DNA of 64,000 nucleotides from Solicola gregarius (GCF_025790165.1 NZ_CP094970.1:4650001-4714000); one strand, 5' to 3'. Positions 1-9,884 are shown, counted from the stretch's first letter. Notes: generated by a model not told the origin, from the letters alone. Made by a program: numbers and translations.

Positions 1-532
1 CTCGCTCAAGGACGACGACCGCGTCGTCGGTGCGCGACAGCTCGCGACCGGCGACGAGGAGCTGTGCTTCATCACCTCCGACGCGCAGCTGCTGCACTTC
101 AGCGCATCGCTCGTACGTCCCCAGGGCCGGTCCGGCGGGGGCGTCGCCGGGGTCAAGCTCGGCGGCGCCAAGGTCGTGTCCTTCACGGCGTTCGAGCCGG
201 GCGACGACTCGGTCGTCGCGACGGTTGCCGGCGCCCCCGACGCACTGCCGGGCACCGAATCCGGCAGCGTCAAGGTGACGCCGTTCGCCGAGTACCCGAG
301 CAAGGGTCGCGCAACCGGCGGCGTCCGCTGTCATCGATTCCTCAAGGGCGAGGGCGCGCTCCTCGTCGCCTGGGCGGGCCACGGTCCCGCGATGGCGGCC
401 GCTCGCAGCGGCTCGCCCGTCGACCTGCCGGCACCCGAGGGACGCCGCGACGGTTCGGGTGAGCCCGCCGCGCAGCCGATCGTCGCGATCTCGGGCCCGG
501 CGGCGGAGCTGACGCCCGCGAGCCCCGGGTGA
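1..532 (+). CDS. parC: DNA topoisomerase IV subunit A, C-terminal fragment
   Basis: The open frame enters from the left edge (first full codon at base 2) and ends at TGA 530-532, giving about 176 C-terminal residues of a protein that normally has about 800. The segment looks like the GyrA/ParC C-terminal beta-propeller: repeated short strands with acidic turns and a GRSGGGVAGVKL-type blade motif, ending in an Ala/Pro-rich tail. The catalytic tyrosine domain lies outside the window. A topoisomerase IV B-type subunit sits at 6157-8214 and sigA at 12696, the neighbourhood known for parC/parE in Streptomyces, so ParC is preferred over GyrA. The 5' end is missing because of the window edge, not because the gene is broken. 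Confidence 0.82.
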   Translation, partial: SLKDDDRVVGARQLATGDEELCFITSDAQLLHFSASLVRPQGRSGGGVAGVKLGGAKVVSFTAFEPGDDSVVATVAGAPDALPGTESGSVKVTPFAEYPSKGRATGGVRCHRFLKGEGALLVAWAGHGPAMAAARSGSPVDLPAPEGRRDGSGEPAAQPIVAISGPAAELTPASPG

Positions 533-581
533 AGGAACGCTCGGGCGTACGACGCTTTGCCCGACATGAGAGGCTGATCCC

Positions 582-1277
582 GTGCTGAGACGTACCTCTG
601 CGGTGTCGGCTGCGACCCTCGTGCTCGTGGCGATATCCGCCTGCGGCGGTGGCGACGACTCCGGCTCCGGCGGTGACCCGCAGGAGCGGCTCGAGGCCGC
701 ACGCAAGGTCATCGACGACGCCGAGAGCATCGAGCTGAGCCTCGAGACGTCCGATCTTCCGTCCGACGTCGAGGGCATCATCTCCGCCGAGGGCATCGGC
801 ACGCACGACCCCGCGTTCGACGGCACGGCGCAGGTTCGCGCGTTCGGCATCACCGGCGAGGTGCCGGTCGTCGCGGTCGACGGCGAGGTGTACTTCAAGC
901 TGCCGTTCAAGTCCGACTACGAGACGTTCGACGTGAGCAAGTACGACGCGCCCGATCCGGCCGACCTGCTCAGCACCGACGACGGGCTCACCTCGATGAT
1001 CACCTCGCTCGAGGACGTCGAGGCGGGTGAGACCGAGCTCGACGACGAGACGAAGGTGACGCCGATCGACGGCACGCTGACCGGCAAGTCGATCAGCACG
1101 CTGTTCCCGTCGGTCGACGACTCCTCGGTGTTCGACGTCAGCTTCCGCGTCGATGACGACGACGTCCTGCGTGACGCGACGATCAGCGGACCGTTCTACC
1201 CCGACGCCGACGACCTCACGTACACCATCGCGCTGACCGCGTCCGACGAGTCGGTCGACATCTCCGCGCCGTCGTGA
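582..1277 (+). CDS. LppX/LprA/LprG-family lipoprotein
   Basis: A 231-aa secreted lipoprotein. GTG 582 is chosen because GAGAGG lies just upstream and a signal peptide follows at once. The lipobox V-A-I-S-A-C ends at Cys21, then comes a Gly/Asp/Ser linker and a beta-rich domain typical of LppX_LprAFG. In mycobacteria LprG carries lipids or lipoglycans across the envelope and works with an MFS exporter (Rv1410c/P55). Here the stop overlaps the start of an MFS gene by 4 nt (GTGA), the same pairing, which strongly supports a joint function. Which lipid is bound cannot be read from the sequence. Maturation would need the Lgt encoded at 52847-53836. Confidence 0.85.
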   Translation: MLRRTSAVSAATLVLVAISACGGGDDSGSGGDPQERLEAARKVIDDAESIELSLETSDLPSDVEGIISAEGIGTHDPAFDGTAQVRAFGITGEVPVVAVDGEVYFKLPFKSDYETFDVSKYDAPDPADLLSTDDGLTSMITSLEDVEAGETELDDETKVTPIDGTLTGKSISTLFPSVDDSSVFDVSFRVDDDDVLRDATISGPFYPDADDLTYTIALTASDESVDISAPS

Positions 1278-3154
1278 GCGAGCACCCGAGCGATCGATTC
1301 TCAACTGTGAGCGAGGGAGCGGAGCGAGGCACGAGTGAGCACCCGAGCGAGCAATCCAGCACCGTGAGCCAGGGAGCGGAGCGCGACGAGGACCCCGCTG
1401 CCGTCGGGACGGGTGCCCGTGCGCTGCTCGCGGTGGCCGCCATCGCGGTTGCGTTCGCGGCGGCCGACACCTACGTCGTGGTGATGGCGCTGCCCGACAT
1501 GATGACCGGCGCCGGTCTGAGCGTCGAGGAGCTGCAGCGCGCGGCGCCGATCGTATCCGGCTTCCTCCTCGGGTACGTCGCGATCCTGCCGCTGATCGGG
1601 CGCATCGCCGACCTGCGCGGGCGTACTCCGGTGCTGATCGGGTCACTGGTGGTGTTCGCGGTCGGCTCGATCGTGACCGCGGCGGCGTACGACCTCGACA
1701 GCATGGTCGCGGGGCGGCTGACCCAGGGCATCGGTGGCGGCGGTCTCGTACCCGCGACCCTCGCCCTCGTCGCCGACCTCTGGCCCGCGGAGCGCCGCGG
1801 GCTGCCGCTCGGGATCGTCGGAGCCGTGCAGGAGCTGGGCAGCGTACTCGGTCCGCTGTACGGCGCCGTGGTGCTCGCGCTCGCTGACTGGCGGGCGATC
1901 TTCTGGTTGAACACGGCCGTGGGGCTCGTGCTGTGCGCGGCCGTCCTGACCCTGCGACGGGGCGCGCGCGAGCCGGCTGCGTCCGTGCGGCGTGGGATGC
2001 CCGACGTGATCGGCATCGTGCTGGCGCTTGCCGCGCTCGTCTGCATGGTGCTGCTGATGATGCGGCCCGACGAGCTGGTCACCGATCTCCGGTACGGGCC
2101 GGCGTTCTTCTCCGTCATCGGAGACTCGCCCTGGGGCACGCGCATCGCGTTCGGGTTCTACGCGCTCGTCGCGGCGTTCGTGCTGTGGGAGCTGGTGGCC
2201 CGGCGACCGCTCGTGTCGTTCCGTACGTGGGGTTCGATCGCTCGTCGTACGGACGTCTGGGGCGCTGTGCTGCTCGCACTGGCGCTCGGCGGCGTGATCG
2301 TGGCGTTCGCTTCGGCGGATCCGGAGCACTCGGCGATCTCCGACGCCGCGTGGTGGCTGCTTCCGTTGTCCGCGGTGTGTCTCGGGCTGTTCGCCTGGCG
2401 TCAGCGCCGTGCTCGGCATCCGCTCGTACCCGGTGCCGCGGTGTCGGCCACGGCGGCGTGGGGAGCGATCGTCGTCTCCTTCTTCACCGGCGCCGCGCTG
2501 ATCGCGGCGCTCGTCGACATCCCGTTCTTCGCGCGGCTCACGGCGTACCAGGACTCCCAGCTCGACGCCGCGCTGGTGCTGCTCCGCTTCCTGATCGCGC
2601 TGCCGATCGGGGCGGTGCTCGGCGGCTGGCTCACCCGGCGTACCAGCGCCGGAGTCCTCACCCTCGTGGCGATGCTCGTCGCCGCCGGTTCGTTCTGCTG
2701 GATGGCCACGTGGGGCCGCGACGCTCTCGACCACTGGTCGGTGAGTGTGCCGCTCGTCCTTGCGGGGCTGGGATTCGGCGCGGCGATCGCGCCGGTGAAC
2801 GCGGCTCTGCTCGCGAGCACTCGGTCGGATGTGCATGGCGTCGCGAGCGCCCTGCTGGTCGTGGCCAGGATGGTCGGCATGCTGGTCGGGATCTCCGCGC
2901 TGACAACAGTCGGGCTCCGCCGCTTCTACGCGGTCAGCGACGACATTCCGCCCGCGTCCCGACTCTGTCCCGACGGCGAGCCGAGCTGCGACGCGTACAA
3001 CAACAGACTCATCGATGCGGGACTCGCCCAGCTCGATGCGGTCTTCCTCGGTGCGGCCCTGTGCGCGGCCGTCGCGGGGGTCGCCGCGGCGTTCGTGTTC
3101 CGCGGCGCCGGTACGCGCGCGGTCTCGGTCGCCGAGGCGATCCGCACCCCCTGA
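1274..3154 (+). CDS. MFS exporter paired with the LprG-like lipoprotein (P55/Rv1410c type)
   Basis: A 626-aa polytopic membrane protein. The first membrane segment starts near residue 47, and the MFS motif-A-like G-R-I-A-D-L-R-G-R lies at residues 109-117, followed by many hydrophobic helices, as expected for a 14-helix drug:H+ antiporter-type exporter. Its GTG start overlaps the lipoprotein stop by 4 nt, so the two are probably co-translated. P55-type proteins are about 520 aa; the extra length includes a hydrophilic N-terminal tail of about 45 residues made of two near-identical 19-codon units (SEHPS...STVS.GAER). That tail may be a translated intergenic repeat, so the true start could be later, though no better start codon with a ribosome site is visible before helix 1. 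Lipid export is inferred from the pairing only. Confidence 0.85.
   Translation: MSEHPSDRFSTVSEGAERGTSEHPSEQSSTVSQGAERDEDPAAVGTGARALLAVAAIAVAFAAADTYVVVMALPDMMTGAGLSVEELQRAAPIVSGFLLGYVAILPLIGRIADLRGRTPVLIGSLVVFAVGSIVTAAAYDLDSMVAGRLTQGIGGGGLVPATLALVADLWPAERRGLPLGIVGAVQELGSVLGPLYGAVVLALADWRAIFWLNTAVGLVLCAAVLTLRRGAREPAASVRRGMPDVIGIVLALAALVCMVLLMMRPDELVTDLRYGPAFFSVIGDSPWGTRIAFGFYALVAAFVLWELVARRPLVSFRTWGSIARRTDVWGAVLLALALGGVIVAFASADPEHSAISDAAWWLLPLSAVCLGLFAWRQRRARHPLVPGAAVSATAAWGAIVVSFFTGAALIAALVDIPFFARLTAYQDSQLDAALVLLRFLIALPIGAVLGGWLTRRTSAGVLTLVAMLVAAGSFCWMATWGRDALDHWSVSVPLVLAGLGFGAAIAPVNAALLASTRSDVHGVASALLVVARMVGMLVGISALTTVGLRRFYAVSDDIPPASRLCPDGEPSCDAYNNRLIDAGLAQLDAVFLGAALCAAVAGVAAAFVFRGAGTRAVSVAEAIRTP
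1280..1388 (+). repeat. 57-bp imperfect tandem duplication in the MFS gene start
   Basis: Two copies begin at 1280 and 1337, a period of 57 bp (19 codons). Both contain GAGCACCCGAGCGA near their start and AGGGAGCGGAGCG near their end. The period keeps frame, so the duplication adds a repeated peptide rather than breaking the gene. Confidence 0.8.
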
Positions 3155-3157
3155 CCC

Positions 3158-3201
3158 GCCGAGTCGTCGACCCCGCACTGCCGAGTCGTCGATCCCGCAC
3201 C
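3158..3201 (+). repeat. 22-bp tandem repeat, two copies
   Basis: GCCGAGTCGTCGAcCCCGCACt at 3158-3179 is followed directly by GCCGAGTCGTCGAtCCCGCACc at 3180-3201, with two mismatches. It starts 3 nt after the MFS stop codon and lies in non-coding DNA. Confidence 0.8.
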
Positions 3202-3218
3202 GCCGAAAGCGCCGAGAA

Positions 3219-3249
3219 GCCTGGGGTGAACTCGTAGATCGCCCCAGGC
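3219..3249 (+). terminator. Hairpin, candidate terminator after the MFS gene
   Basis: GCCTGGGG (3219-3226) pairs with CCCCAGGC (3242-3249) across a 15-nt loop. No U-tract follows, as is common in high-G+C actinomycetes, so terminator function is inferred from its position downstream of the exporter gene. Confidence 0.45.
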
Positions 3250-3318
3250 GGCCGCCAGAGTTCTCGCACAGTCGCGTACGGCCTTGGGCCGGCGCGCTCG
3301 TGCGACCGACCGTCTCCG

Positions 3319-3467
3319 CGAGATGTGATCCGAATTCGCGACTCGTCGCGACTCCCCTCGTGGCCACTCCGCGGTTTCAGACCACATCTCGGACTTGCCT
3401 CGGTGACCGCCCCGTTCAGTACACGCTCGTACCTGACCCCGATCCTCCTCACCTTGGTGTTCTCGCC
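3319..3467 (-). repeat. Dispersed structured element, copy A
   Basis: Read on the minus strand, this 149-nt stretch matches 40964-41113 over most of its length, sharing GGCGAGAAC, GAGGATCGGGGTC and ACTGAACGG in the same order and at similar spacing. It ends in a hairpin whose 16-nt arms are 3376-3391 and 3319-3334. Indels between the two copies shift any reading frame, so it is not a protein gene. Compensatory base changes in the stem (see findings) suggest that the fold is maintained. Both copies sit between convergent genes. Confidence 0.8.
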
Positions 3468-3520
3468 ATGCATGCGTGCACGCTTGCGGGTTCTCGCCCG
3501 ACACACGCACTGTGCAGCGT

Positions 3521-3934
3521 TCAGATGAGCTGGAAGTACTCGACAACGACCTCGGTGCCGTCGCCGATCGTCCAGCCCGGGTCGCCGAGGAATGTACGCA
3601 CCTGCTCGCGATACTGGTCCCAGTACGCGAGGTGCGCAGCACGCCAGTCGGCGGCGGAACCGAACCCTTCGCCCTCAGCCCTGGCCACGTCGTCGGTGAC
3701 GTCCGCGAGCCGGAGTACGTCGACGCGCGTCGTCTCGACCGTGCCGAGCTGGTCGCGCGCGCTGTTGACCAGGCTGAACCGGTTCCCGACCCGTGGCAGC
3801 CACGCATTGTCCATGTCGTAGTAGACGCGCAGGGAGCTCGTCGCGGTCTTGCGCCCCGCGAGCACGGCCTCGACGAGCCGTTCGCGCATCGGCCCGGGTT
3901 CGCCGAGATCGAAGGGCGGGAGCGAATCAGTCAT
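3521..3934 (-). CDS. ASCH-domain protein
   Basis: A 137-aa protein that fits the small ASCH family, a PUA-like beta-barrel fold thought to bind RNA or nucleotides. Visible family signs are the Lys/Thr-containing G-R-K-T-A-T-S-S turn near residue 28, the R-F-S-L-V-N and E-T-T-R-V-D-V strands in the core, and the E-G-F-G-S..W segment before the C-terminus. The ATG at 3934 overlaps the stop of the upstream MocR gene by 4 nt (ATGA), so translation is probably coupled. No enzymatic role can be assigned, and the link with a PLP-dependent regulator is a matter of context only. Confidence 0.75.
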   Translation of the reverse strand: MTDSLPPFDLGEPGPMRERLVEAVLAGRKTATSSLRVYYDMDNAWLPRVGNRFSLVNSARDQLGTVETTRVDVLRLADVTDDVARAEGEGFGSAADWRAAHLAYWDQYREQVRTFLGDPGWTIGDGTEVVVEYFQLI

Positions 3935-5325
3935 CCGGACAGCGTACGTCGCAGGCTCGACTCGACCTGCCGGATCGCGAGTTGCAGCGCGTCGTCGGAC
4001 ACGTTGCCGTAGCCGATCACCAGGCCGGCGACATCCGTACGCCCGCGCGCCGACTCCGCTACCGTCGCCACCGATACTCCATTGCGGGCCGCGTCCGCGG
4101 CGACCGCTGCGGCGGTCTCGCCGTCGAGCAGCAGGGTGGTGTGGATGCCCGCACCGACGCCGCTGAGCCGGCCATACGGTGCCAGGGTCCGCTCGACGAG
4201 CCGGTCGCGCCGGGCGTACCGGCGGCGTGCGGCACGTACGAACCGGTCCCACTCGCCATCGCGTAGCAGCGACAGGATCGCCCGCTGGATCGGCCACGGC
4301 GGAAAGTCGTGCAGCACCTCACGAGCCTGCGCGAGCCGCTCGACGACGGCAGGCTCGGCGACCAGCCACCCCATGCGGACTCCCGCTCCGATCGTCTTCG
4401 ACACGGTGCCGAGGTAGACGACCCGTCGAGGGTCGAGATCGGCGAGGGTCGGCAGCGGCGCGACGTCGTACCGGAACTCGGAGTCGTAGTCGTCCTCGAT
4501 GACCAGCGCGTCCCGTGCACGCGCCCAGGCCAGCAGCTCGACACGTCGGTCGATGGGCATCAGAACCCCGAGCGGATACTGGTGCGACGGCGTCGCGTAC
4601 ACGGCGGCGACCGACTCCGGCGCGTCGGCGAGCGCCGCCGGGTCGAGGCCGAACGCGTCGACGGGCGCGTCCCAGACCGTCCATCCGCTCGCGACGGCCA
4701 CCTGCGCAGCGGCCCGGTACCCGGGATCCTCGACGGCGATCGCCGCACCGGACCCTCGCCGGCCGTGCAGCAGCAGCGTCAGGCCGTGCGTCGTACCGCT
4801 GGTGATCATCACCCGCTCCGCCGTACACGGGAGTCCCCTGGTACGCGTGACATGTGCCGCGACGGCCTCGCGTAGCTCGGGCAGACCACGCGGATCGGGA
4901 TAGCCGGCGGGCGGCGGCGCATGCGCCACCTCGCGCCAGGCGCGCCGCCACGCCGCGCTCGCGACACCGGGTGTCCACGGTTCGCCGGGACGCAGGTCGA
5001 CGACGGGCGCCTCGTCGGTCCGCGAGACCGTCGCCGTCCGGTCGGCGCGCACCTCCGGGACGTCGACCCGGCGGACGTACGTGCCCGCGCCCGTCCGCGA
5101 CTCCAGCCAGCCCTCGGCGACCAGCTGCTCGTACGCCGCGCTCGCCACCGCACGCGAGACGCCGACCGCGGTCGCGACCGCCCGGGTGCTGGGCAACCGC
5201 GCTCCGCCGCCGAGCACGCCATCGCGTACGCGGGTGCGGATCTGCTCGGCGAGCTGCGCGGGAAGCCGGAGGCTCGCGTCGCGGTCGACCCGCAACGCGA
5301 GCGCGTGCAGGCTCGATTGGCTCAT
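3931..5325 (-). CDS. MocR/PdxR-family regulator (GntR HTH plus aminotransferase-like domain)
   Basis: A 464-aa regulator. Residues about 18-86 form a GntR-type winged helix (RLPSTRAVATAVGVSR...YEQLVAEGW). Residues about 115-460 are a fold-type I aminotransferase-like domain with D-D-Y-D-S-E-F-R-Y at 278-286 and the PLP-binding lysine K310 in G-T-V-S-K-T-I-G-A-G. MocR proteins sense PLP or amino compounds and usually control a divergent gene. Here the divergent gene is a pyridoxamine-phosphate-oxidase-fold protein, 57 bp away. ATG 5325 is chosen over longer frames because it starts directly at the conserved N-terminus. The frame overlaps the ASCH gene by 4 nt. Confidence 0.88.
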   Translation of the reverse strand: MSQSSLHALALRVDRDASLRLPAQLAEQIRTRVRDGVLGGGARLPSTRAVATAVGVSRAVASAAYEQLVAEGWLESRTGAGTYVRRVDVPEVRADRTATVSRTDEAPVVDLRPGEPWTPGVASAAWRRAWREVAHAPPPAGYPDPRGLPELREAVAAHVTRTRGLPCTAERVMITSGTTHGLTLLLHGRRGSGAAIAVEDPGYRAAAQVAVASGWTVWDAPVDAFGLDPAALADAPESVAAVYATPSHQYPLGVLMPIDRRVELLAWARARDALVIEDDYDSEFRYDVAPLPTLADLDPRRVVYLGTVSKTIGAGVRMGWLVAEPAVVERLAQAREVLHDFPPWPIQRAILSLLRDGEWDRFVRAARRRYARRDRLVERTLAPYGRLSGVGAGIHTTLLLDGETAAAVAADAARNGVSVATVAESARGRTDVAGLVIGYGNVSDDALQLAIRQVESSLRRTLSG

Positions 5326-5382
5326 AGAACTCCACCAGGATTGGCTCGTGCCAACATACCAATCATTGTCGACAATCGACTC
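5326..5382. promoter_or_regulatory. Divergent promoter/operator region with ATTGG/CCAAT elements
   Basis: The 57-bp spacer between the MocR gene and the oxidase gene is AT-rich compared with its surroundings. It contains ATTGG...CCAA...CCAAT elements (about 5339-5363), one ATACCA, and the perfect 12-bp palindrome ATTGTCGACAAT at 5365-5376. MocR regulators are known to bind short repeated or inverted boxes in such spacers, so this is the likely autoregulatory site. Confidence 0.55.
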
Positions 5383-6063
5383 ATGACCGCGACTCTCTCC
5401 CCGACGGCGCGTACGCGCGTCATCCGCAGCCACGAGCGCGCGGAGTCCGAGCGCTCGGCCCTGTACGACGTACTCGACTCCGGGATGGTCGCCCATCTCG
5501 GGGTCGTCATCGACGCAGCTCCGCGAGTACTGCCGACCGTGTTCGCGTACGACCCCGACGGTCCGGATCTCGATGGCACGCTGTACTTCCACGGCTCGGT
5601 GGCATCACGCAGTCTCGTCGACGCCCCCGACCAGACCGTCTGCCTGACGATCACGCTCGTCGACGGGCTGGTGCTCGCACGGTCGGGCTTCCACCACTCG
5701 GTCAACTACCGCAGCGCCGTCGTCCTCGGCAATCCCCGGCCGGTCGACGAGCCGGCCGAGCGCGACCGCGCGCTCGACCTGATCATCGACCACCTCGTGC
5801 CCGGTCGGGCCGAAACCCTCAGGCCGCCGACCCGCAAGGATCTCGCCGCGACGACCGTGCTCGCCGTCTCGCTGCACGAGGCGTCGGTCAAGGCACGTGC
5901 GGGTGGCGCCAACGACGAGGCGTTCGACGTCGAGGCCGGCGACACCTGGGCGGGGATCGTCCCCCTGACCGTCGTACCCGGCGCCCCGATCACGAACCCC
6001 GACTGCCCGCCCGAGCTCGAGGTGCCGCAGCACGTACGAGCGCTGGTCCGGAAACGGGACTGA
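5383..6063 (+). CDS. Pyridoxamine 5'-phosphate oxidase-fold protein
   Basis: A 226-aa protein with the split beta-barrel fold of the PNPOx-like flavin/heme-binding family. Visible features are the N-terminal S-E-R-S-A-L-Y-D-V-L helix, the L-Y-F-H-G-S-V-A-S-R strand that usually contacts the flavin phosphate, T-L-V-D-G-L-V-L-A-R, and Y-R-S-A-V-V-L-G. It resembles the NimA/HugZ-like group of this superfamily rather than true PdxH. ATG 5383 follows the operator region and is divergent from the MocR regulator, which probably controls it. The cofactor (FMN or F420) and substrate are not readable. Confidence 0.8.
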   Translation: MTATLSPTARTRVIRSHERAESERSALYDVLDSGMVAHLGVVIDAAPRVLPTVFAYDPDGPDLDGTLYFHGSVASRSLVDAPDQTVCLTITLVDGLVLARSGFHHSVNYRSAVVLGNPRPVDEPAERDRALDLIIDHLVPGRAETLRPPTRKDLAATTVLAVSLHEASVKARAGGANDEAFDVEAGDTWAGIVPLTVVPGAPITNPDCPPELEVPQHVRALVRKRD

Positions 6064-6081
6064 CCCGGGCCCAATGCCCGG

Positions 6082-6139
6082 TGAGCCGCACGTTTGTGCC
6101 GTTCCGGACCGTTCCGGCACGGCCGAAACGTGCGGCTCA
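6082..6139. terminator. Bidirectional terminator between convergent genes
   Basis: TGAGCCGCACGTTT (6082-6095) pairs perfectly with AAACGTGCGGCTCA (6126-6139). An inner GTGCCG/CGGCAC helix (6096-6101 with 6115-6120) extends the stem. It lies exactly between the end of the oxidase gene (+) and the end of parE (-). Confidence 0.8.
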
Positions 6140-6156
6140 GCGCGGCCCGGCGCGGC

Positions 6157-8214
<2,058 letters not shown>

Positions 8215-8465
8215 GGGAGTACTCCTGTGCGGGTCTGGACTGCGAACCCGAATCTACCCCCCTGCACCGACGGGGTCGCCCGACACGCGGGATCGGCGAT
8301 ACGGCTTCGGTTCCTGCCGTCCACACGTCACACTTGGGGCGTGGAGAACTCGGCTGGTGCCCGCATCCGACGCGACGGTGCTCACACCGCGGACATGGTG
8401 GGAACACCGACACATGGTTGGATGTTGGTACAGGTAACGCCGATCGAGACGAGAAGAGGTCAGAC

Positions 8466-8696
8466 GTGACGACTGCTGTAGCCACCGGTGCTGCCCTCAG
8501 CGCAGCCGACCGATGCGACCGTTGCGGAGCACAGGCGTACGTACGCGCCGAGCTCGGCAACGGCGGCGAGCTGTTGTTCTGCGCGCACCACGCACGCGAG
8601 CACGACGAGCAACTCCGCAAGATCGCCGTCTCGATCCACGATGAGACGGGACGTCTTGCCGAAGTCCCGGAAGTAGCCCCCGACGACGAACGCTGA
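8466..8696 (+). CDS. DUF7455-type small protein with Cys/His cluster
   Basis: A 76-aa protein. Its core has C-D-R-C-G near residue 17 and F-C-A-H-H about 22 residues later, a possible zinc site. Small proteins of this type are commonly found beside sigA and parE in actinomycetes, as here, and have no established function. GTG 8466 is chosen because GAGAAGAGG lies just upstream and the protein begins at the usual Thr/Ala-rich leader. It is divergent from parE across a 251-bp spacer that must hold both promoters; I see no convincing -10/-35 pair there. A strong hairpin terminator follows the stop. Confidence 0.75.
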   Translation: MTTAVATGAALSAADRCDRCGAQAYVRAELGNGGELLFCAHHAREHDEQLRKIAVSIHDETGRLAEVPEVAPDDER

Positions 8697-8711
8697 CCGA
8701 CCAACCCGACG

Positions 8712-8739
8712 GGACCCCGGACGCACGCGTCCGGGGTCC
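8712..8739 (+). terminator. GC-rich hairpin terminator
   Basis: GGACCCCGGACGC (8712-8724) and GCGTCCGGGGTCC (8727-8739) form an almost uninterrupted stem, 15 nt after the DUF7455 gene and 11 nt before the DUF456 gene. Confidence 0.75.
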
Positions 8740-8750
8740 TGACGTATGCA

Positions 8751-9227
8751 ATGACGACCGAGATCCTCGTCGCGCTCGCGATCCTCGTCGGCCTGGTCGG
8801 CATCGTCGTCCCGATCATGCCCGGCAGCCTGCTCGTGCTCGGTGCGATCGCGGTCTGGGCGTTCACGACCGCCACGGCGACCGGCTACGTCGTGCTCGGC
8901 ACCGCTGCGGCCCTGATCGGCCTTGCCACGTTGGTGAAGTACGTCTGGCCGCACCGACGCCTTCGGGCGGCGGCGGTACCTACGCGGTCGATCATCCAGG
9001 GCGGCATCGCGGGAATCGTCGGCTTCTTCGTGATTCCCCTCGTCGGTCTGCCGATCGGGTTCGTCACCGGCACGTATCTCGCGGAGCACGTACGCACCCG
9101 CGATCGCCGTGCCGCATGGCGGGCCACCGTCGCGGCGACGAAGGCGGTCGGCCTGTCGCTGCTCGTGGAGCTCACGGGTGCACTCCTCGCGGCGGGCGTG
9201 TGGGTGGTCGCCGTCACCCGGATGTAG
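8751..9227 (+). CDS. DUF456 membrane protein
   Basis: A 158-aa integral membrane protein with about four hydrophobic segments and the DUF456 signature P-I-M-P-G-S-L-L-V near residue 22. Its Gly-rich repeats (G-G-I-A-G-I-V-G-F-F near residue 83 and G-L-P-I-G-F-V-T-G-T-Y) give a small glycine-zipper-like region seen in this family. Function is unknown. ATG 8751 immediately follows the upstream terminator, so the gene probably has its own promoter. Its last 14 nt overlap the end of the convergent HEAT-repeat gene. Confidence 0.8.
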   Translation: MTTEILVALAILVGLVGIVVPIMPGSLLVLGAIAVWAFTTATATGYVVLGTAAALIGLATLVKYVWPHRRLRAAAVPTRSIIQGGIAGIVGFFVIPLVGLPIGFVTGTYLAEHVRTRDRRAAWRATVAATKAVGLSLLVELTGALLAAGVWVVAVTRM

Positions 9228-9804
9228 GGCCGACGACCTTCCGGCGCAGCTCGCGTACGGCGGCGCTTCGCGCGACGCCCACGGCACGGTCGTCCGCCCC
9301 GAGCGACGCGAGCGCGTCCAGATGACGCGCGCCTCCGACCGACGCGCTCGCGCGGATCGCCGCCACCTGCACCCGCGGCTCCCCGTCGCCGATGAGCGCG
9401 ACCAGCGCCGGCGCCGCGTCGCGGATGCCATGGCGCAGCACGATCTTGGCGGCCGACTCGCGTACTCGCCAGTGCGGATCCGCCAGCGCGGCCACGACGC
9501 CGTCCGCGGCGTACGGCAGCCAGGCGTGGCCGAGTCCTCGTACGCCCCACGTGCGCGGCCAGTAGTCCTGCCCGCGCGACACGAGCTCGCCGCGGTCGAG
9601 CTTGCCCCGCGCCGCCGCACCTCCGAGGTACGTCAGCGGCATCGCGAGAAGGTCGTAGTCGTCGTGACCCTCGATCAACGCCAGGCAGGTGTCGATCACG
9701 GTGTGGATGCCGTAGTCGTCGACCGCCTCCGCCACGAGCACTTCGGGGCGCGCGTACAGATCGCGGGGCTCGGGTCGCACAAGACCAGCGTAGACACGGA
9801 GCAC
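9214..9804 (-). CDS. HEAT-repeat-like protein
   Basis: A 196-aa soluble protein. The C-terminal half has two or more helical repeats of HEAT type (D-P-H-W-R-V-R-E-S-A-A-K-I-V-L-R; G-D-G-E-P-R-V-Q-V-A-A-I-R-A-S), usually a protein-binding surface. The N-terminal half (R-P-E-V-L-V-A-E-A-V-D-D-Y-G; W-P-R-T-W-G-V-R-G-L-G) is typical of an uncharacterised actinobacterial family. The GTG at 9804 is the first start in frame; a slightly later start is possible. It converges on, and overlaps by 14 nt, the DUF456 gene, and is divergent from the cupin gene. Confidence 0.65.
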   Translation of the reverse strand: MLRVYAGLVRPEPRDLYARPEVLVAEAVDDYGIHTVIDTCLALIEGHDDYDLLAMPLTYLGGAAARGKLDRGELVSRGQDYWPRTWGVRGLGHAWLPYAADGVVAALADPHWRVRESAAKIVLRHGIRDAAPALVALIGDGEPRVQVAAIRASASVGGARHLDALASLGADDRAVGVARSAAVRELRRKVVGPTSG

Positions 9805-9884
9805 GCCCGACCACTGGGCGCACTCCGTCGCAATGACCTACGTTGGAAGGGAGCAGACCCATCGGGCGCCGGCAGGGAGTGCAC

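Larger units (their letters stand above)
3155..3520. other. Gene-free gap between convergent genes, filled with repeats
   Basis: No credible gene is present in these 366 nt. From left to right it holds a 22-bp tandem repeat (3158-3201), a GC-rich hairpin (3219-3249) and copy A of a 149-bp dispersed element (3319-3467, minus orientation). A minus-strand reading frame crosses the region but follows no coding pattern, and the related copy B carries frame-breaking indels. Confidence 0.75.

Noticed and set aside
342-1646. Minus-strand frame across the lipoprotein and MFS start
   Set aside because: Low-complexity Arg-rich translation opposite two clear overlapping genes.
3009-3506. Minus-strand frame through copy A of the dispersed element
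   Set aside because: The matching copy B has indels that shift the frame, so coding is not conserved.
8215-8465. Promoters in the parE/DUF7455 spacer
   Set aside because: Several TTG and TA-rich words occur, but no -35/-10 pair with correct spacing stands out.
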